Shown: positions 6,282 to 14,660, counted from the stretch's first letter. The stretch is DNA of 64,000 nucleotides from Hyphomicrobium sp. (GCF_003987855.1 NZ_RXIZ01000008.1:196853-260852); one strand, 5' to 3'. Notes: generated by a model from the letters alone, not told the origin. Made by a program: numbers and translations.

Positions 6282-8609
6282 TTGAACGACTGGTTCCACA
6301 AGCAGGGCGGCAGGGATCGCTTCATCGACTGGCTGGCGCTTGATTCCAAGATCAACGCGACGCTGGGAGAGGCTTGGTCGCGGACGAAGGATTATTGGAA
6401 CGCTGGCTCGAGCTATTTCGCGCGGTTCCAGCTCGTCGGGTGGCGGCGACTGCTCAACGAGTTCGCCTCAGAAAGTCTGACGATGCTGTTCGGCGGTTTC
6501 GTCGTTCTGTACGGGCTGGCGCTGCCCGCCTTCCAGGAGTTCGACGAAAGCAAGTTCCTGACCGGCCGCTACGCGGTGAAGTTCCTCGACATCAACGGCA
6601 ACGAGATCGGCAAGCGCGGCATCCTTCACAACGACTCCGTCCCCTTGAGCGAGATCCCGGATGTGCTCATCAAGGCGACGCTCGCGACCGAGGATCGCCG
6701 CTTCTTCGAACATTACGGCGTCGACGTGCTGGGCACGATGCGCGCGCTCGTCACCAACGTGCAGGCCAATGAGGTCGTGCAAGGCGGCTCGACGCTGACG
6801 CAGCAGCTGGCAAAGAACCTGTTCCTCTCGTCGGAGCGATCGCTCCAGCGAAAGGTCAAAGAGCTGTTTCTCTCGTTCCTGCTCGAGAGTCGATATTCCA
6901 AGCGCGAAATCCTAAAGCTCTATTTTGACCGCGCGTATATGGGCGGCGGCACGTTCGGAGCGGAAGCTGCCTCGCAGTATTATTTCGGCAAGTCGGTCCG
7001 CGACATCAACATGGCGGAAGCGGCGGTGCTCGCCGGACTGTTCAAGGCGCCGACCAAATATTCGCCGCTCGTCGATCTTGCGGCATCACGGGCGCGCACC
7101 AATCAGGTGCTCGATAACCTCGTCGAGGCGGGCTACTACACCGCCGGCCAGGTGCACGCGGCGCGAATGAACCCGGCGAAGATCGTCGAAGCGCGGGCGT
7201 CGGCCAGCCCAGACTGGTTCCTCGATTGGGCGTACGAGGAAGTGCAGCGCATCGCCGACGGCAAGAACCAATTCGTGCTGACGGCGCGTACCACGGTCGA
7301 CCTCACGCTGCAGCGGCAAGCTGAAGAAGCGCTCGCCGCCGCGCTGCGCAAGGAAGGTCGCGACAATCATTTCAGCTCAGGCGCCATCGTCGTCACCGAG
7401 ACGGACGGACGGGTGAAGGCGATCGTCGGCGGTCCGGATTACGGCGAGAGCCAGTTCAACCGCGCGACGCACGCCAAACGCCAGCCGGGCTCATCGTTCA
7501 AGATCTACGTGTACGCGGCGGCGATGGAGAACGGCTATACGCCCGAGACGATCGTGCGCGACGCATCGCGGTCATGCGGGAACTGGTCGCCCTCGAACTA
7601 TGGCGGCGGTGGCGGCTCGGGCGCGCGCATACCTTTGTGGGAAGCGCTGGCGAAATCCTTGAACACCGTCGCGGCCGAACTTTCCTTCGCGGTCGGCCGC
7701 GAGAAGGTGATCGAGATGACGAAGCGGCTCGGCATCGAAGGCGTGAAGAAGACGTGTTCGATGGCGCTCGGCGACGGCGGCATCACGGTGCTCGAACACA
7801 CGGGCGGCGTGGCGACGTTCGCCAACGGTGGAAAGTACGCCAAGCCTTACGGCATTCTCGACATCACCACATCCAAGGGCGACCTGCTCTATTCCCGCGA
7901 GCGCGATGAGCCTCCGCCGCGCCAGGTCGTGTCGCGGCATGTCGCGGAAGAAATGAACGTCATGCTCAATCGCGTCGTGACGCAGGGCACCGGCGGCATG
8001 GCCAATCTCGATTTCACCAACGTTGCCGGCAAGACGGGAACCTCGACCGGTCCGAAGGACGCTTGGTTCATGGGCTTCACCGGCAAGTACGTGGCCGGCG
8101 TCTGGCTCGGCAACGACGACAACCGGCCGATGCGTGCCGGCGTGACCGGCGGCCATCAAGCAGCGCCGGTTTGGCACGATCTCATGACGGTCGCGCACGC
8201 CGACATGAATATCCCGACGATCCCTGGATTGCCCCCGCATCCGCGTCAGGTGGAAGAGCAGCAGCGCCTGGCCGAGGTTCGGGCGCAGCAGGTCGCCGCG
8301 GGTCTTACGCCGGCGCAGACCGATGCATCCAAGCCGCCGAGTGTGATGCCGTCCAAGACGCGCGACGCCTTGAAGATGCTCGTCAGCGCGCTGCGCAAAG
8401 CCAACGGCGAAGCTCCCGCGGCTGTCACGCCGGCCGGCGGCGGCGAGCCTTCGCGCGTTCCGCAGCCTGACGATCCTAAGCAGGCGCCGCAACCCGCGAC
8501 GCGCCCCGATCGCCGCGCTACGCTCTTCGATACCTCGCACGACGACCTTTCGATGCCGGCAGCCGCGCCGCCGTCCGGTGGGCGGACCTCGGCGACGGCG
8601 GTGCCCTGA
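6282..8609 (+). CDS. Class A penicillin-binding protein (PBP1A type)
   Basis: A bifunctional peptidoglycan synthase. One membrane helix (about 65-85) is followed by a glycosyltransferase 51 domain with the catalytic E137 in TEDRRFFEHYG and GGSTLTQQLAKNLFLS. The transpeptidase domain has the SSFK box (serine near residue 404), an SLN motif and KTGTS (near 584). The C-terminal 130 residues are Pro/Ala/Gln-rich and low complexity. It acts at the periplasmic face of the inner membrane, polymerising and cross-linking glycan strands. The start is TTG 6282, with AAGGGGT upstream and no nearby ATG. 775 residues is within the range for the family. The downstream DUF1214 gene follows after 28 bases. 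Confidence 0.92.
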   Translation: MNDWFHKQGGRDRFIDWLALDSKINATLGEAWSRTKDYWNAGSSYFARFQLVGWRRLLNEFASESLTMLFGGFVVLYGLALPAFQEFDESKFLTGRYAVKFLDINGNEIGKRGILHNDSVPLSEIPDVLIKATLATEDRRFFEHYGVDVLGTMRALVTNVQANEVVQGGSTLTQQLAKNLFLSSERSLQRKVKELFLSFLLESRYSKREILKLYFDRAYMGGGTFGAEAASQYYFGKSVRDINMAEAAVLAGLFKAPTKYSPLVDLAASRARTNQVLDNLVEAGYYTAGQVHAARMNPAKIVEARASASPDWFLDWAYEEVQRIADGKNQFVLTARTTVDLTLQRQAEEALAAALRKEGRDNHFSSGAIVVTETDGRVKAIVGGPDYGESQFNRATHAKRQPGSSFKIYVYAAAMENGYTPETIVRDASRSCGNWSPSNYGGGGGSGARIPLWEALAKSLNTVAAELSFAVGREKVIEMTKRLGIEGVKKTCSMALGDGGITVLEHTGGVATFANGGKYAKPYGILDITTSKGDLLYSRERDEPPPRQVVSRHVAEEMNVMLNRVVTQGTGGMANLDFTNVAGKTGTSTGPKDAWFMGFTGKYVAGVWLGNDDNRPMRAGVTGGHQAAPVWHDLMTVAHADMNIPTIPGLPPHPRQVEEQQRLAEVRAQQVAAGLTPAQTDASKPPSVMPSKTRDALKMLVSALRKANGEAPAAVTPAGGGEPSRVPQPDDPKQAPQPATRPDRRATLFDTSHDDLSMPAAAPPSGGRTSATAVP

Positions 8610-8637
8610 ACACGGATGCGATAGGAACCCAGCGACC

Positions 8638-9294
8638 GTGGCATCGATCGAAGCCAACTCCCCAGTAGCCCCGACGCGATTGAGCGTCGTGCGCGCGATC
8701 ATCGCGATCCTCGTACGCGCCGTCACCGTGCTGATGGTGCTCGCGCTCGCGATCGCGACCGGCCTTTGGACAAGCCGATACATGATCGATCGCGGCTCGC
8801 CGCTTTCCTCCGACATGTACGGTCCGTGGCAGCAATGGCGCGATATCGGCCGCGAGAGCGCCGACCCTTATACGAAGGCGCACATGATCGCCACCGGCAA
8901 GCTTCGCATTTCCGCCGACAGCGCCGGTGTGTTCGAAGCGAAAACGGATTCGCAAGGCGCGCGACTTCACTCGTCGTGCAATTACATCATCGACGGCGCC
9001 AACATGCGCGGACTGTGGTGGAGCCTCGCCGTGTTCGACGCGCGCGGCAACCTCATCCACAACGACGCCGACCGCTACGAGTTCACGGCCGATACCATCG
9101 CGCCCAGTCCGAACGGATCGTTCGTGGTTTCGCTCGGACGCGACGCGAGGCCAGGCAACTGGCTGCCGACGAGCGGTGCGGGCCGTCTCGTCCTCGTCTT
9201 CACGGTGCTCGATCCGGCGACCGGCCTTTCCGCCGAAGAGCGCGCGGAGCGCAACAAGCATCTGCCCATCATCAAGCGCGAGGGCTGCTCATGA
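8638..9294 (+). CDS. DUF1214-domain membrane-anchored protein
   Basis: A 218-residue protein with one N-terminal membrane helix (about 18-42) and a periplasmic DUF1214 domain (YNYIID-like NYIIDGANMRGLWWSLAVFD, SFVVSLGRD, NWLPTSGAGRLVLVF). GTG 8638 is the start, with AGGAA ten bases upstream; the frame itself is open further back into the PBP gene. It overlaps the next gene by ATGA, so the two are coupled. DUF1214 and DUF1254 domains often occur together, fused or adjacent, in proteobacteria; their function is unknown, although cell-envelope location is clear from the signal anchor. Confidence 0.8.
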   Translation: MASIEANSPVAPTRLSVVRAIIAILVRAVTVLMVLALAIATGLWTSRYMIDRGSPLSSDMYGPWQQWRDIGRESADPYTKAHMIATGKLRISADSAGVFEAKTDSQGARLHSSCNYIIDGANMRGLWWSLAVFDARGNLIHNDADRYEFTADTIAPSPNGSFVVSLGRDARPGNWLPTSGAGRLVLVFTVLDPATGLSAEERAERNKHLPIIKREGCS

Positions 9295-9845
9295 AGCCGC
9301 TCAAGGGTTTCGACTGGCGGTTGCTCGCGATCTTCATCCTGCTCGCCGGGATCGTGCATCTCGTCGCCACCTTCCTCGCCGTGAACGACACGCGGCGCTC
9401 GGCCTATTCACGGCTGACGCAGGAATATCCGGCCAACACGATGACGATTGCCGACGCGGTCGCGCCTCAGCATCAGCCGCTGCCCTTCATGGCGCCGGAT
9501 GCGCGCTATGCGTTCTGTCCGTTCGAAACGAAGAACGGGACGATGCGGGTGCGCGCGCTGCTTCCGGATCTCGGTTGGACGGTCGGCGTGTATTCGCCGG
9601 ATGGAACCAACCTTTATTTCGCTGCAGCCTCAGCCGATCGGGAGACGACGATCGATCTGTCGATTGTGCCTTCCGACGATCGCTTCATGGGCCTTCCTGC
9701 GACGAGCGCCGGCGTCGATCCGCAGCAGACGATCGCGGCGGCAAAGGGATTGATCGTCGTGCGGGCTCCCGACAAGGGCGAGCCCTATCGCTCCGACGAA
9801 CTCGTCGCGCTTTCCAAGGCCTCGTGCCGACGCGACGGCGCGTGA
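9291..9845 (+). CDS. DUF1254-like membrane-anchored protein
   Basis: A 184-residue protein whose ATG overlaps the stop of the DUF1214 gene. It has a single membrane helix (about 12-32) and a compact extracytoplasmic domain with PLPFMAPDARYAFCPFETK and LGWTVGVYSPDGTNLYF. Tandem DUF1214/DUF1254 modules are common, so the two products probably form one envelope complex. No catalytic motif is recognised. The operon is PBP1A, DUF1214 and this gene on one strand. Confidence 0.7.
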   Translation: MKPLKGFDWRLLAIFILLAGIVHLVATFLAVNDTRRSAYSRLTQEYPANTMTIADAVAPQHQPLPFMAPDARYAFCPFETKNGTMRVRALLPDLGWTVGVYSPDGTNLYFAAASADRETTIDLSIVPSDDRFMGLPATSAGVDPQQTIAAAKGLIVVRAPDKGEPYRSDELVALSKASCRRDGA

Positions 9846-9955
9846 TTTCGGATTTCCCTTACGAGGCGCTGTATCGCGCTCTCCGTTCGCAACGGCGGCA
9901 GGCGTGAATTGCCTCGACACCCCATGCGAGCTTTAGATTTCAACTCGAGGCGTCG

Positions 9956-10144
9956 TCAGCTCTCGAGGTCGAGCTCGTCGCGATGACGCTTGGCTTTGCG
10001 CTGGTCTTCGACGTCGTCGCTGTGCCGCTCATAACGTACGCCGGGAAAGAAAACGATTTCCGCGGAGGCCGATGCATCGCACGCTGCAAGCACGGATGCG
10101 GCCGTCGGTCTCGGTGCAAATTTGAATTCCAAAATCGTTGCCAT
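9956..10144 (-). CDS. Small hypothetical protein
   Basis: A 62-residue frame beginning MATILEFKFAPRPTAAS, ending in a charged tail rich in Arg, Asp and Lys. ATG 10144 has GGGGG at suitable spacing; the frame is open to 10216. No domain is recognised. It stands alone between the DUF1254 gene and the DUF1491 gene. Whether it is a real gene depends on conservation in relatives. Confidence 0.4.
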   Translation of the reverse strand: MATILEFKFAPRPTAASVLAACDASASAEIVFFPGVRYERHSDDVEDQRKAKRHRDELDLES

Positions 10145-10349
10145 GCGCCATCCCCCAAGGGACGCGAAACTTAGCTCGCGCCGTACGGCATTCCCCGCCA
10201 TCAAGGCTCCCGCCACGGGATCACTGATTGCGAAACGGAGCGTGGCGAGTATGCGCTGCTGCCGTCAGAATCATCGCATCACTATGAATTAAGGTCGGCG
10301 TCGAGTTAATGGTTTGTAAACGCGAGACGAATGTTGGCGCCGACTGTTG

Positions 10350-10694
10350 CTATTTCATCAATTCATCGCCGAGGAAGTGGCGGCCTTCGCGATCCTCGAT
10401 TTCGACGACCCAGATGTCGCTATCGAAACTCGCTTCGCGACTGAGCATCGAATCCGCTTCGGCTTCCGGCACGAACTCGCTCTTGAAGCGCGGCACCCAA
10501 CGCCGGTCGATGTCGACTTCTTCGAGACCTGCGGGCGCCGGTGAAAATACCGCGGCCATTCTGTCTGCGCGCACGATCTTGATGAAGATGGCGCCGGCGT
10601 CGTCGTCGCCATGGCGCGCGATCACGCCATTGGCGCCGTTGTAGAGGCAGCGGCGCAGATAGGCTTTGACCCAGATTTCCGATTTCAGACGCAT
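10350..10694 (-). CDS. DUF1491 family protein
   Basis: A 114-residue cytoplasmic protein with the DUF1491 pattern: MRLKSEIWVKAYLRRC at the start, GANGVIARHGDDDAGAIFIKI in the middle, and a C-terminal WVVEIEDREGRHFLGDEL. The family is widespread in Alphaproteobacteria and has no established function. The gene lies 33 bases beyond the end of the upstream peptidoglycan-binding gene on the same strand, so the two may be cotranscribed. Confidence 0.85.
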   Translation of the reverse strand: MRLKSEIWVKAYLRRCLYNGANGVIARHGDDDAGAIFIKIVRADRMAAVFSPAPAGLEEVDIDRRWVPRFKSEFVPEAEADSMLSREASFDSDIWVVEIEDREGRHFLGDELMK

Positions 10695-10727
10695 CAGGCG
10701 ACGTTAGCAGGCGATGCACAAGAATCG

Positions 10728-11453
10728 CTAGCGCTTCGATGCTTTGGCGATCGCCTCGCGCCGCGCCTTGGGTTCGCTCTGGAGGCGAAGCAGACGGCTT
10801 TCCATCGGACCGGAGATGCGGCCGGTGGGCTTCAATTTCTGGTCCGTCTCGAATTCGCGGATGGCGCGCGAGAACTCCGGCGTCAGGGCTGAGCCCGTCA
10901 CGCCCGTCTGGTAGCCAAGCGCGGAGAGCTGCTGCTTCACCGTGCGAACGAAGCTTTCGCCATCGGGCGACATGGTCTTGCCCGGTCGCGCGGCGTTCGG
11001 CGGCAAGGACGAACTGCCGAGAATGAGCTGGCTCAAGAGCTGATCGCTCGGCTGGCCGGTGAGCACGAGGCCGTTGTCGTATTCGTAGGCGAAGATCGCG
11101 GCACGCGTGACGAGTCCCAGCACGCCGTCGGCAGGACCTGCCTCGTAATTGATGTTGTTGAGTTCGCGCTGGACGCCCTTGGTGATGTCGGCGCGGTCGG
11201 AATCGTCGCTGACGCTCAGCGGTCCGGGCGGTAGAGGCGCGGCATCAGCGGTTTGTGCCGCACCAGGGCCGGGCGCCGTCGGACCGAGTGACAAACCGGG
11301 GCCATCGACCCACGAAGTCCGGTCGGTGATCCCGCCCGTCTCGATCGCGCTGCCTTTGCCGCCGGTGTTCTGGAAGACGAGCATGTTCAGAGCCACGCTT
11401 GTCGTTGCAAGCAACGACAGGATAGCTGCGAGCTTTCGATCCCTTTCGGTCAT
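10728..11453 (-). CDS. Peptidoglycan-binding domain protein, membrane anchored
   Basis: A 241-residue protein with an N-terminal membrane segment (about 9-27), a Pro/Ala/Gly-rich linker and two peptidoglycan-binding type 1 domains: QRELNNINYEAGPADGVLG...TRAAIFAYEYDNGL and QQLSALGYQTGVTGSALTPE...AIREFETDQKL. It probably ties a complex or itself to the cell wall. No enzyme domain is present. It is followed by the DUF1491 gene. Confidence 0.75.
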   Translation of the reverse strand: MTERDRKLAAILSLLATTSVALNMLVFQNTGGKGSAIETGGITDRTSWVDGPGLSLGPTAPGPGAAQTADAAPLPPGPLSVSDDSDRADITKGVQRELNNINYEAGPADGVLGLVTRAAIFAYEYDNGLVLTGQPSDQLLSQLILGSSSLPPNAARPGKTMSPDGESFVRTVKQQLSALGYQTGVTGSALTPEFSRAIREFETDQKLKPTGRISGPMESRLLRLQSEPKARREAIAKASKR

Positions 11454-11713
11454 GCTGCGGCCCGTCCCTCTTTGCCCCCGCCCGCGAGTATCGCGGCCAG
11501 CCGTTAAGACCTCCTTAACTCTCGAAATAAACCAGACGGAATGCGCGCACTAAATCCCGTAAAATTTGAAGTAAATCCGCTTCAAATTGCGGGTCGTGGG
11601 CTAGCTTAACCTTGATGCGCGGCTGGTATGGATGAGCGTAGAGGGAACGGCCTCGTTCAATCCGCTTCACGTGCCGGGGACATGCCCGGCCGTCAGACGC
11701 GAAGGTTTGTGTC

Positions 11714-12106
11714 ATGGGTTTGTTGCGTTTAGCCACCGTCGCCGCGATCGCGATCGCACTGCTTCCTTCCGACAAGGAACAGCAGCAGCGGCTTTATCAG
11801 CGTGCGGGCGACACCGCCGAGTGGGTCGTCACCTTCTGCGATCGAAACGCCACTGTTTGCGCGAAGAGCGCCGAGTTGTGGACCCAATTCGTCGCCAAGG
11901 CGCAGTTTGGCGCTCAGCTCGCCTATGATATGGCGCGCGAGCGTTACGCGAATTCAGGATCTATGAGCAACGCGAGCCTGCGTCTCGACGACACGAACGG
12001 GACGACCGTTGCTCCCGCGGTGCTCGAGCGCGACAGCGGCACTCTGACGCCCTTCGACAAAGCGGCGGACTGGCGCGGCAAACGCGCACCCCACAACGGC
12101 ATCTAA
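11714..12106 (+). CDS. DUF5330 family protein
   Basis: A 130-residue protein starting MGLLRLATVAAIAIALLPSD, with a short hydrophobic N-terminus and a central helix containing WVVTFCDRNATVCAKSAEL. The two Cys residues six apart are typical of this alphaproteobacterial family, of unknown function. The C-terminus ends with PFDKAADWRGK. Single gene, transcribed towards sufE. Confidence 0.7.
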   Translation: MGLLRLATVAAIAIALLPSDKEQQQRLYQRAGDTAEWVVTFCDRNATVCAKSAELWTQFVAKAQFGAQLAYDMARERYANSGSMSNASLRLDDTNGTTVAPAVLERDSGTLTPFDKAADWRGKRAPHNGI

Positions 12107-12211
12107 AGCCAGTTCTGGTCGGGCGCCTGCTCCGGCCTTGCTCTCTCCCCGCCCTGCGACCTATGTGTAAGGTGAACGATCCGCTAACGCGGATCATGCT
12201 GGGCGTTTCGC

Positions 12212-12643
12212 ATGACCATTGAAGATATCCGCGCCGACTTCGCGATGCTCGACGATTGGGAAGATCGTTACCGCTACGTTATCGAGCTCGGCCGCGCGCT
12301 GCCGCCTCTCCCCGCCGAGTTGAAGACCGACGCCAACAAGGTGCGCGGGTGTGCCAGTCAAGTGTGGCTCGCGACGAAGCGCAGCGGCAATCCCGATGAC
12401 CCCAAGCCCAGCGATAAGCTCGAGATGCAGGGCATGAGCGATGCCCACATCGTGCAGGGCCTCATCGCGTTGCTCTTCATCATCTACGAGGGCAAGACGC
12501 TGGACGAGATCCTGAAGACGGATGCCGAGGGAATCTTCGCGAGCCTCGGACTGAAGGAACACCTGACGCCACAGCGATCCAACGGGCTTGCCTCGATGAT
12601 GAAGCGCATCAGGTCCGACGCCTCGGAGATGCTCGCGGCGTAG
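12212..12643 (+). CDS. sufE: Cysteine desulfuration protein SufE
   Basis: A 143-residue sulfur acceptor. SufE takes persulfide sulfur from SufS and passes it to the SufBCD scaffold for iron-sulfur cluster assembly. Typical features are DDWEDRYRYVIELGRALPPL, the active Cys C47 in KVRGCASQVW, and LIALLFIIYEGKTLDEI. The length matches the family. It stands apart from a suf operon here, as is common in rhizobia. Confidence 0.92.
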   Translation: MTIEDIRADFAMLDDWEDRYRYVIELGRALPPLPAELKTDANKVRGCASQVWLATKRSGNPDDPKPSDKLEMQGMSDAHIVQGLIALLFIIYEGKTLDEILKTDAEGIFASLGLKEHLTPQRSNGLASMMKRIRSDASEMLAA

Positions 12644-12664
12644 GGCCCGGCCTTTTTCGAACAC

Positions 12665-12735
12665 GCTGAAGAGGCCGCTTGGTAGAGCTCAGTTTGCGGC
12701 TCTGGATGGCCGCTCGAGGGCGGCCATGGAGTTTT
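12665..12735. repeat. Direct repeat, left copy (relic of a GIY-YIG gene end)
   Basis: Bases 12665-12713 are identical to 13285-13333, exactly 620 bp away, and the match continues with a few differences to 12735/13356. In the right copy the first 21 bases are the last codons and stop of the GIY-YIG gene (AEEAAW, stop). The left copy therefore looks like the 3' end of a lost second copy of that gene. A perfect 8-bp hairpin (ATGGCCGC / GCGGCCAT, 12706-12727) lies inside. The surrounding 12644-13011 holds no other gene. Confidence 0.85.
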
Positions 12736-12890
12736 TTGGCAGGTCAGTGGAAGTCGGCGCCCCAGTGTCTGAGAGCCGCAACGTGAATGATTGTTTCAAC
12801 GTCCCTCGCGGCATTGCTCATTGCCGGTGCGTCTCGGAGCGGCAATCCGGGATTGCTGTCACTTCGCACACTCTCACTCTCACTTCCACT

Positions 12891-12939
12891 TCTCACTTCT
12901 CACTTCTCACTTCTCACTTCTCACTTCTCACTTCTCACT
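12891..12939. repeat. Tandem heptamer repeat (TCTCACT x7)
   Basis: Seven perfect copies of TCTCACT, with imperfect copies on both sides. A degenerate version (TTCTCACTCC) occurs at 13496-13508 after the right-hand direct repeat, so the tract belongs to the larger duplicated block. Such a tract is prone to slippage and lies about 75 bases before the GIY-YIG start. Confidence 0.9.
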
Positions 12940-12974
12940 TCTTGCATTCTCTCCTTCGTGCCTTCCATCACTCC

Positions 12975-12997
12975 ATGGCCGGGCTCGACCCGGCCAT
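12975..12997. repeat. Palindrome in front of GIY-YIG gene
   Basis: Perfect 9-bp stem ATGGCCGGG / CCCGGCCAT with loop CTCGA. Palindromes that would read MAGLDPAI in translation are, from memory, frequent intergenic repeats in Rhizobiales, often near GIY-YIG genes. It lies 14 bases before the GTG start of the nuclease gene and could form a hairpin in its leader. Confidence 0.7.
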
Positions 12998-13011
12998 CCA
13001 GGGCGCACCCC

Positions 13012-13305
13012 GTGAGCGAGCAGTTTTACGTTTACATCATGGCCAACAAGCGCAATGGGACGATCTACATCGGCGTGACCAACAATCTTGCCCGCCGCGT
13101 CTATGAGCACGCCAACAGCCTCGTTCCCGGCTTCACCTCCCGCTACGGACTGAAGATGCTCGTGTACTACGAAGTCTTCGATTCCATTTCTCTGGCGATC
13201 CAGCGCGAAACCAGTCTCAAACGCTGGCCCCGGCGTTGGAAGCTCGAGCTGATTGAAAAGACAAACCCGCAATGGAAGGATTTGGCTGAAGAGGCCGCTT
13301 GGTAG
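13012..13305 (+). CDS. Small GIY-YIG nuclease (UPF0213-like)
   Basis: A 97-residue single-domain GIY-YIG protein. It begins SEQFYVYIMANKRNGTIYIG, giving the two signature strands YVYIM and IYIG, then the conserved Arg in NNLARRVYEHANS and the late Glu in IQRETSLKRWPRRWK. It probably binds and nicks DNA, but no partner domain indicates a target. GTG 13012 is the likely start; the open frame further upstream runs through repeat DNA. The gene is bracketed by direct repeats and preceded by a palindrome and heptamer tract, which suggests copying as a cassette. Confidence 0.85.
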   Translation: MSEQFYVYIMANKRNGTIYIGVTNNLARRVYEHANSLVPGFTSRYGLKMLVYYEVFDSISLAIQRETSLKRWPRRWKLELIEKTNPQWKDLAEEAAW

Positions 13306-13356
13306 AGCTCAGTTTGCGGCTCTGGATGGCCGCCTCAAGGGCGGCCATGGAGTTTT
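13285..13356. repeat. Direct repeat, right copy
   Basis: Right-hand partner of 12665-12735, overlapping the last seven codons of the GIY-YIG gene. Contains hairpin ATGGCCGC / GCGGCCAT at 13326-13348. Weaker similarity to the left flank continues to about 13505 (GTCTCGGA, CACTTCGCACACTC), so the original duplicated block was probably over 200 bp. Confidence 0.85.
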
Positions 13357-13538
13357 GAGGGTAGGCACTATGGGGGATCTCCCCGTCGTGTCTTGAAGTT
13401 CAGCGCCTGCGGTATGCTCCACGCGGCCTGTCTCGGATGGGCATTCCGAGGTTGCTGCCGCTTCACACTTCGCACACTCCATACGTCGTTTTACACTTCT
13501 CACTCCTTACCTCGAGCGCGCGCGGTCTGGAATGCGGT

Positions 13539-14114
13539 TCAACCGGCGCCGTCGATCTCGGGGCGATAGTCGCTCGCGCCCCAGTGGCGGATGCGGACGG
13601 GCTGATCGCGCGTCTCGCTTGCAGCGGGAGGGACCATGCCGTAATGGCGCGCAAGCTGGCGCAGCGCGATCTGCAGAATGATCTTACCGGAACGCTGCGG
13701 CCAGCCGCTTGCCTTCTCGCTCGCCTCCAATCCCTTCAGATGGCAGCACACGTCGATCAGTACACCGGCGAGATCGGGGCCGACCGCCGCAAGCGCCCGC
13801 TTCACGCGCTCTTTCGCAGCAACTACGGAATCGCGAATGTCGGGTCCAATGTCGGGAGCGCCCTTGCCGCCGCCACCACCCGAAAGCAGCAGCGACCAGT
13901 TCGCCGTTGTCCTCGGCGTCATCTGCGCGAACCAGAAGTCGGCACGCAGCTTTTCCCCCGCATCGAACTCGGCGTCGGCGAGCATCGGCTGGCCGTCCTT
14001 GTCCCTGCGGCGCGCAAGCCAGGCGAGCGGACTTTCGGCGAGATTACGGTGCGGCGCTGCTGCTTCCTCGCAGGTGCGCGCGGCTGCGCGGCGGCGAGCG
14101 GATTTCATAGCCAT
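13539..14114 (-). CDS. DUF6456 protein, GafZ-like (putative GTA activator subunit)
   Basis: A 191-residue protein whose middle matches the DUF6456 pattern: ESPLAWLARRRDKDGQPML, AEFDAGEKLRADFWFAQMTP and TANWS, followed by helices with KERVKRALAAVGPDLAGVL and a final QIALRQLARHYG that resembles a sigma-type helix-turn-helix. A Gly-rich loop (LSGGGGGKG) interrupts it. The gene overlaps the end of a DnaA-domain gene. In Caulobacter, GafY (DnaA-like) and GafZ together turn on GTA genes; in Rhodobacter the single protein GafA does this. The pairing, order and domains fit, but the orthology is inferred from memory. ATG 14114 has GGGGAAC upstream; ATG 14108 is an alternative. Confidence 0.65.
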   Translation of the reverse strand: MAMKSARRRAAARTCEEAAAPHRNLAESPLAWLARRRDKDGQPMLADAEFDAGEKLRADFWFAQMTPRTTANWSLLLSGGGGGKGAPDIGPDIRDSVVAAKERVKRALAAVGPDLAGVLIDVCCHLKGLEASEKASGWPQRSGKIILQIALRQLARHYGMVPPAASETRDQPVRIRHWGASDYRPEIDGAG

Positions 14115-14632
14115 TCGTGTTCCCCGGTTCTTGTGGAGGCGCGCAAGCGATCGCGACTGGGCACGCGGAGGACCAACGTCGGCAGAGCCCAACTCAGCAG
14201 GTCGAGTGCACGATCGAAGTTCGGATCGTCGCGGCGATATTCGACCTTGAGACAGGCATGAGAGACCGTCGTCCGGTCACGGCCGAACATCGCGCCGACC
14301 TCGGTCAAGGTCATTCCGCAGCAAACATGCGCAAGGTACATCGCGACCTGGCGTGCTTCGGCGATATCGCGAACACCGCGCGTTCCATGCCAAAGGCCTT
14401 CCGCATCGACACCGAAAACCGTCGATATCGCAAGGTCGATTGCCAGGCGCCTTTCATCCTGACCGAAGTGGGCAGGCGCTTCGGCAGAAGCGGCGGACAA
14501 GTGGCGCATCTTGCGCGCCGCGGATAGCGAAGCACGAAACATCATTCCTTCCCGGAGACCGAGAGCCTCTCGCTCTTTCCGCTTCTCCGCGGCGTGCGCG
14601 CTCTCTCTCATCGTTCGTTGCAGCTGTGACAT
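14105..14632 (-). CDS. DnaA-domain-IV helix-turn-helix protein, GafY-like
   Basis: A 175-residue DNA-binding protein. Residues about 85-150 form a DnaA domain IV: ARQVAMYLAHVCCGMTLTEV, then GAMFGRDRTTVSHACLKVE. In DnaA this segment reads the DnaA box, with the basic RDRTTVxHA helix contacting DNA. The rest is a charged N-terminus without the AAA+ ATPase, so it is not a replication initiator. It forms an overlapping pair with the DUF6456 gene, as in the GafY/GafZ GTA activators. Two TTATCCCC motifs, which resemble DnaA boxes, lie directly upstream (14661-14731), and one lies upstream of the terminase genes, so autoregulation and GTA control are reasonable hypotheses. Confidence 0.75.
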   Translation of the reverse strand: MSQLQRTMRESAHAAEKRKEREALGLREGMMFRASLSAARKMRHLSAASAEAPAHFGQDERRLAIDLAISTVFGVDAEGLWHGTRGVRDIAEARQVAMYLAHVCCGMTLTEVGAMFGRDRTTVSHACLKVEYRRDDPNFDRALDLLSWALPTLVLRVPSRDRLRASTRTGEHEWL

Positions 14633-14660
14633 CGCGGGAAGAATACGGGCGCCTCAAAGG

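Noticed and set aside
7572-8816. Long minus-strand open frame (414 codons) opposite the PBP1A gene
   Set aside because: It is antisense to conserved transpeptidase motifs and its translation is Arg/His-rich without family features; an effect of high GC.
8766-9907. Alternative plus-strand frames across the DUF1214/DUF1254 genes
   Set aside because: They give Arg-rich translations, while the chosen frames show membrane helices, domain motifs and an ATGA overlap.
12891-12939. Regular short repeats as a possible CRISPR array
   Set aside because: The units are 7 bp in direct tandem with no spacers; a simple tandem repeat.
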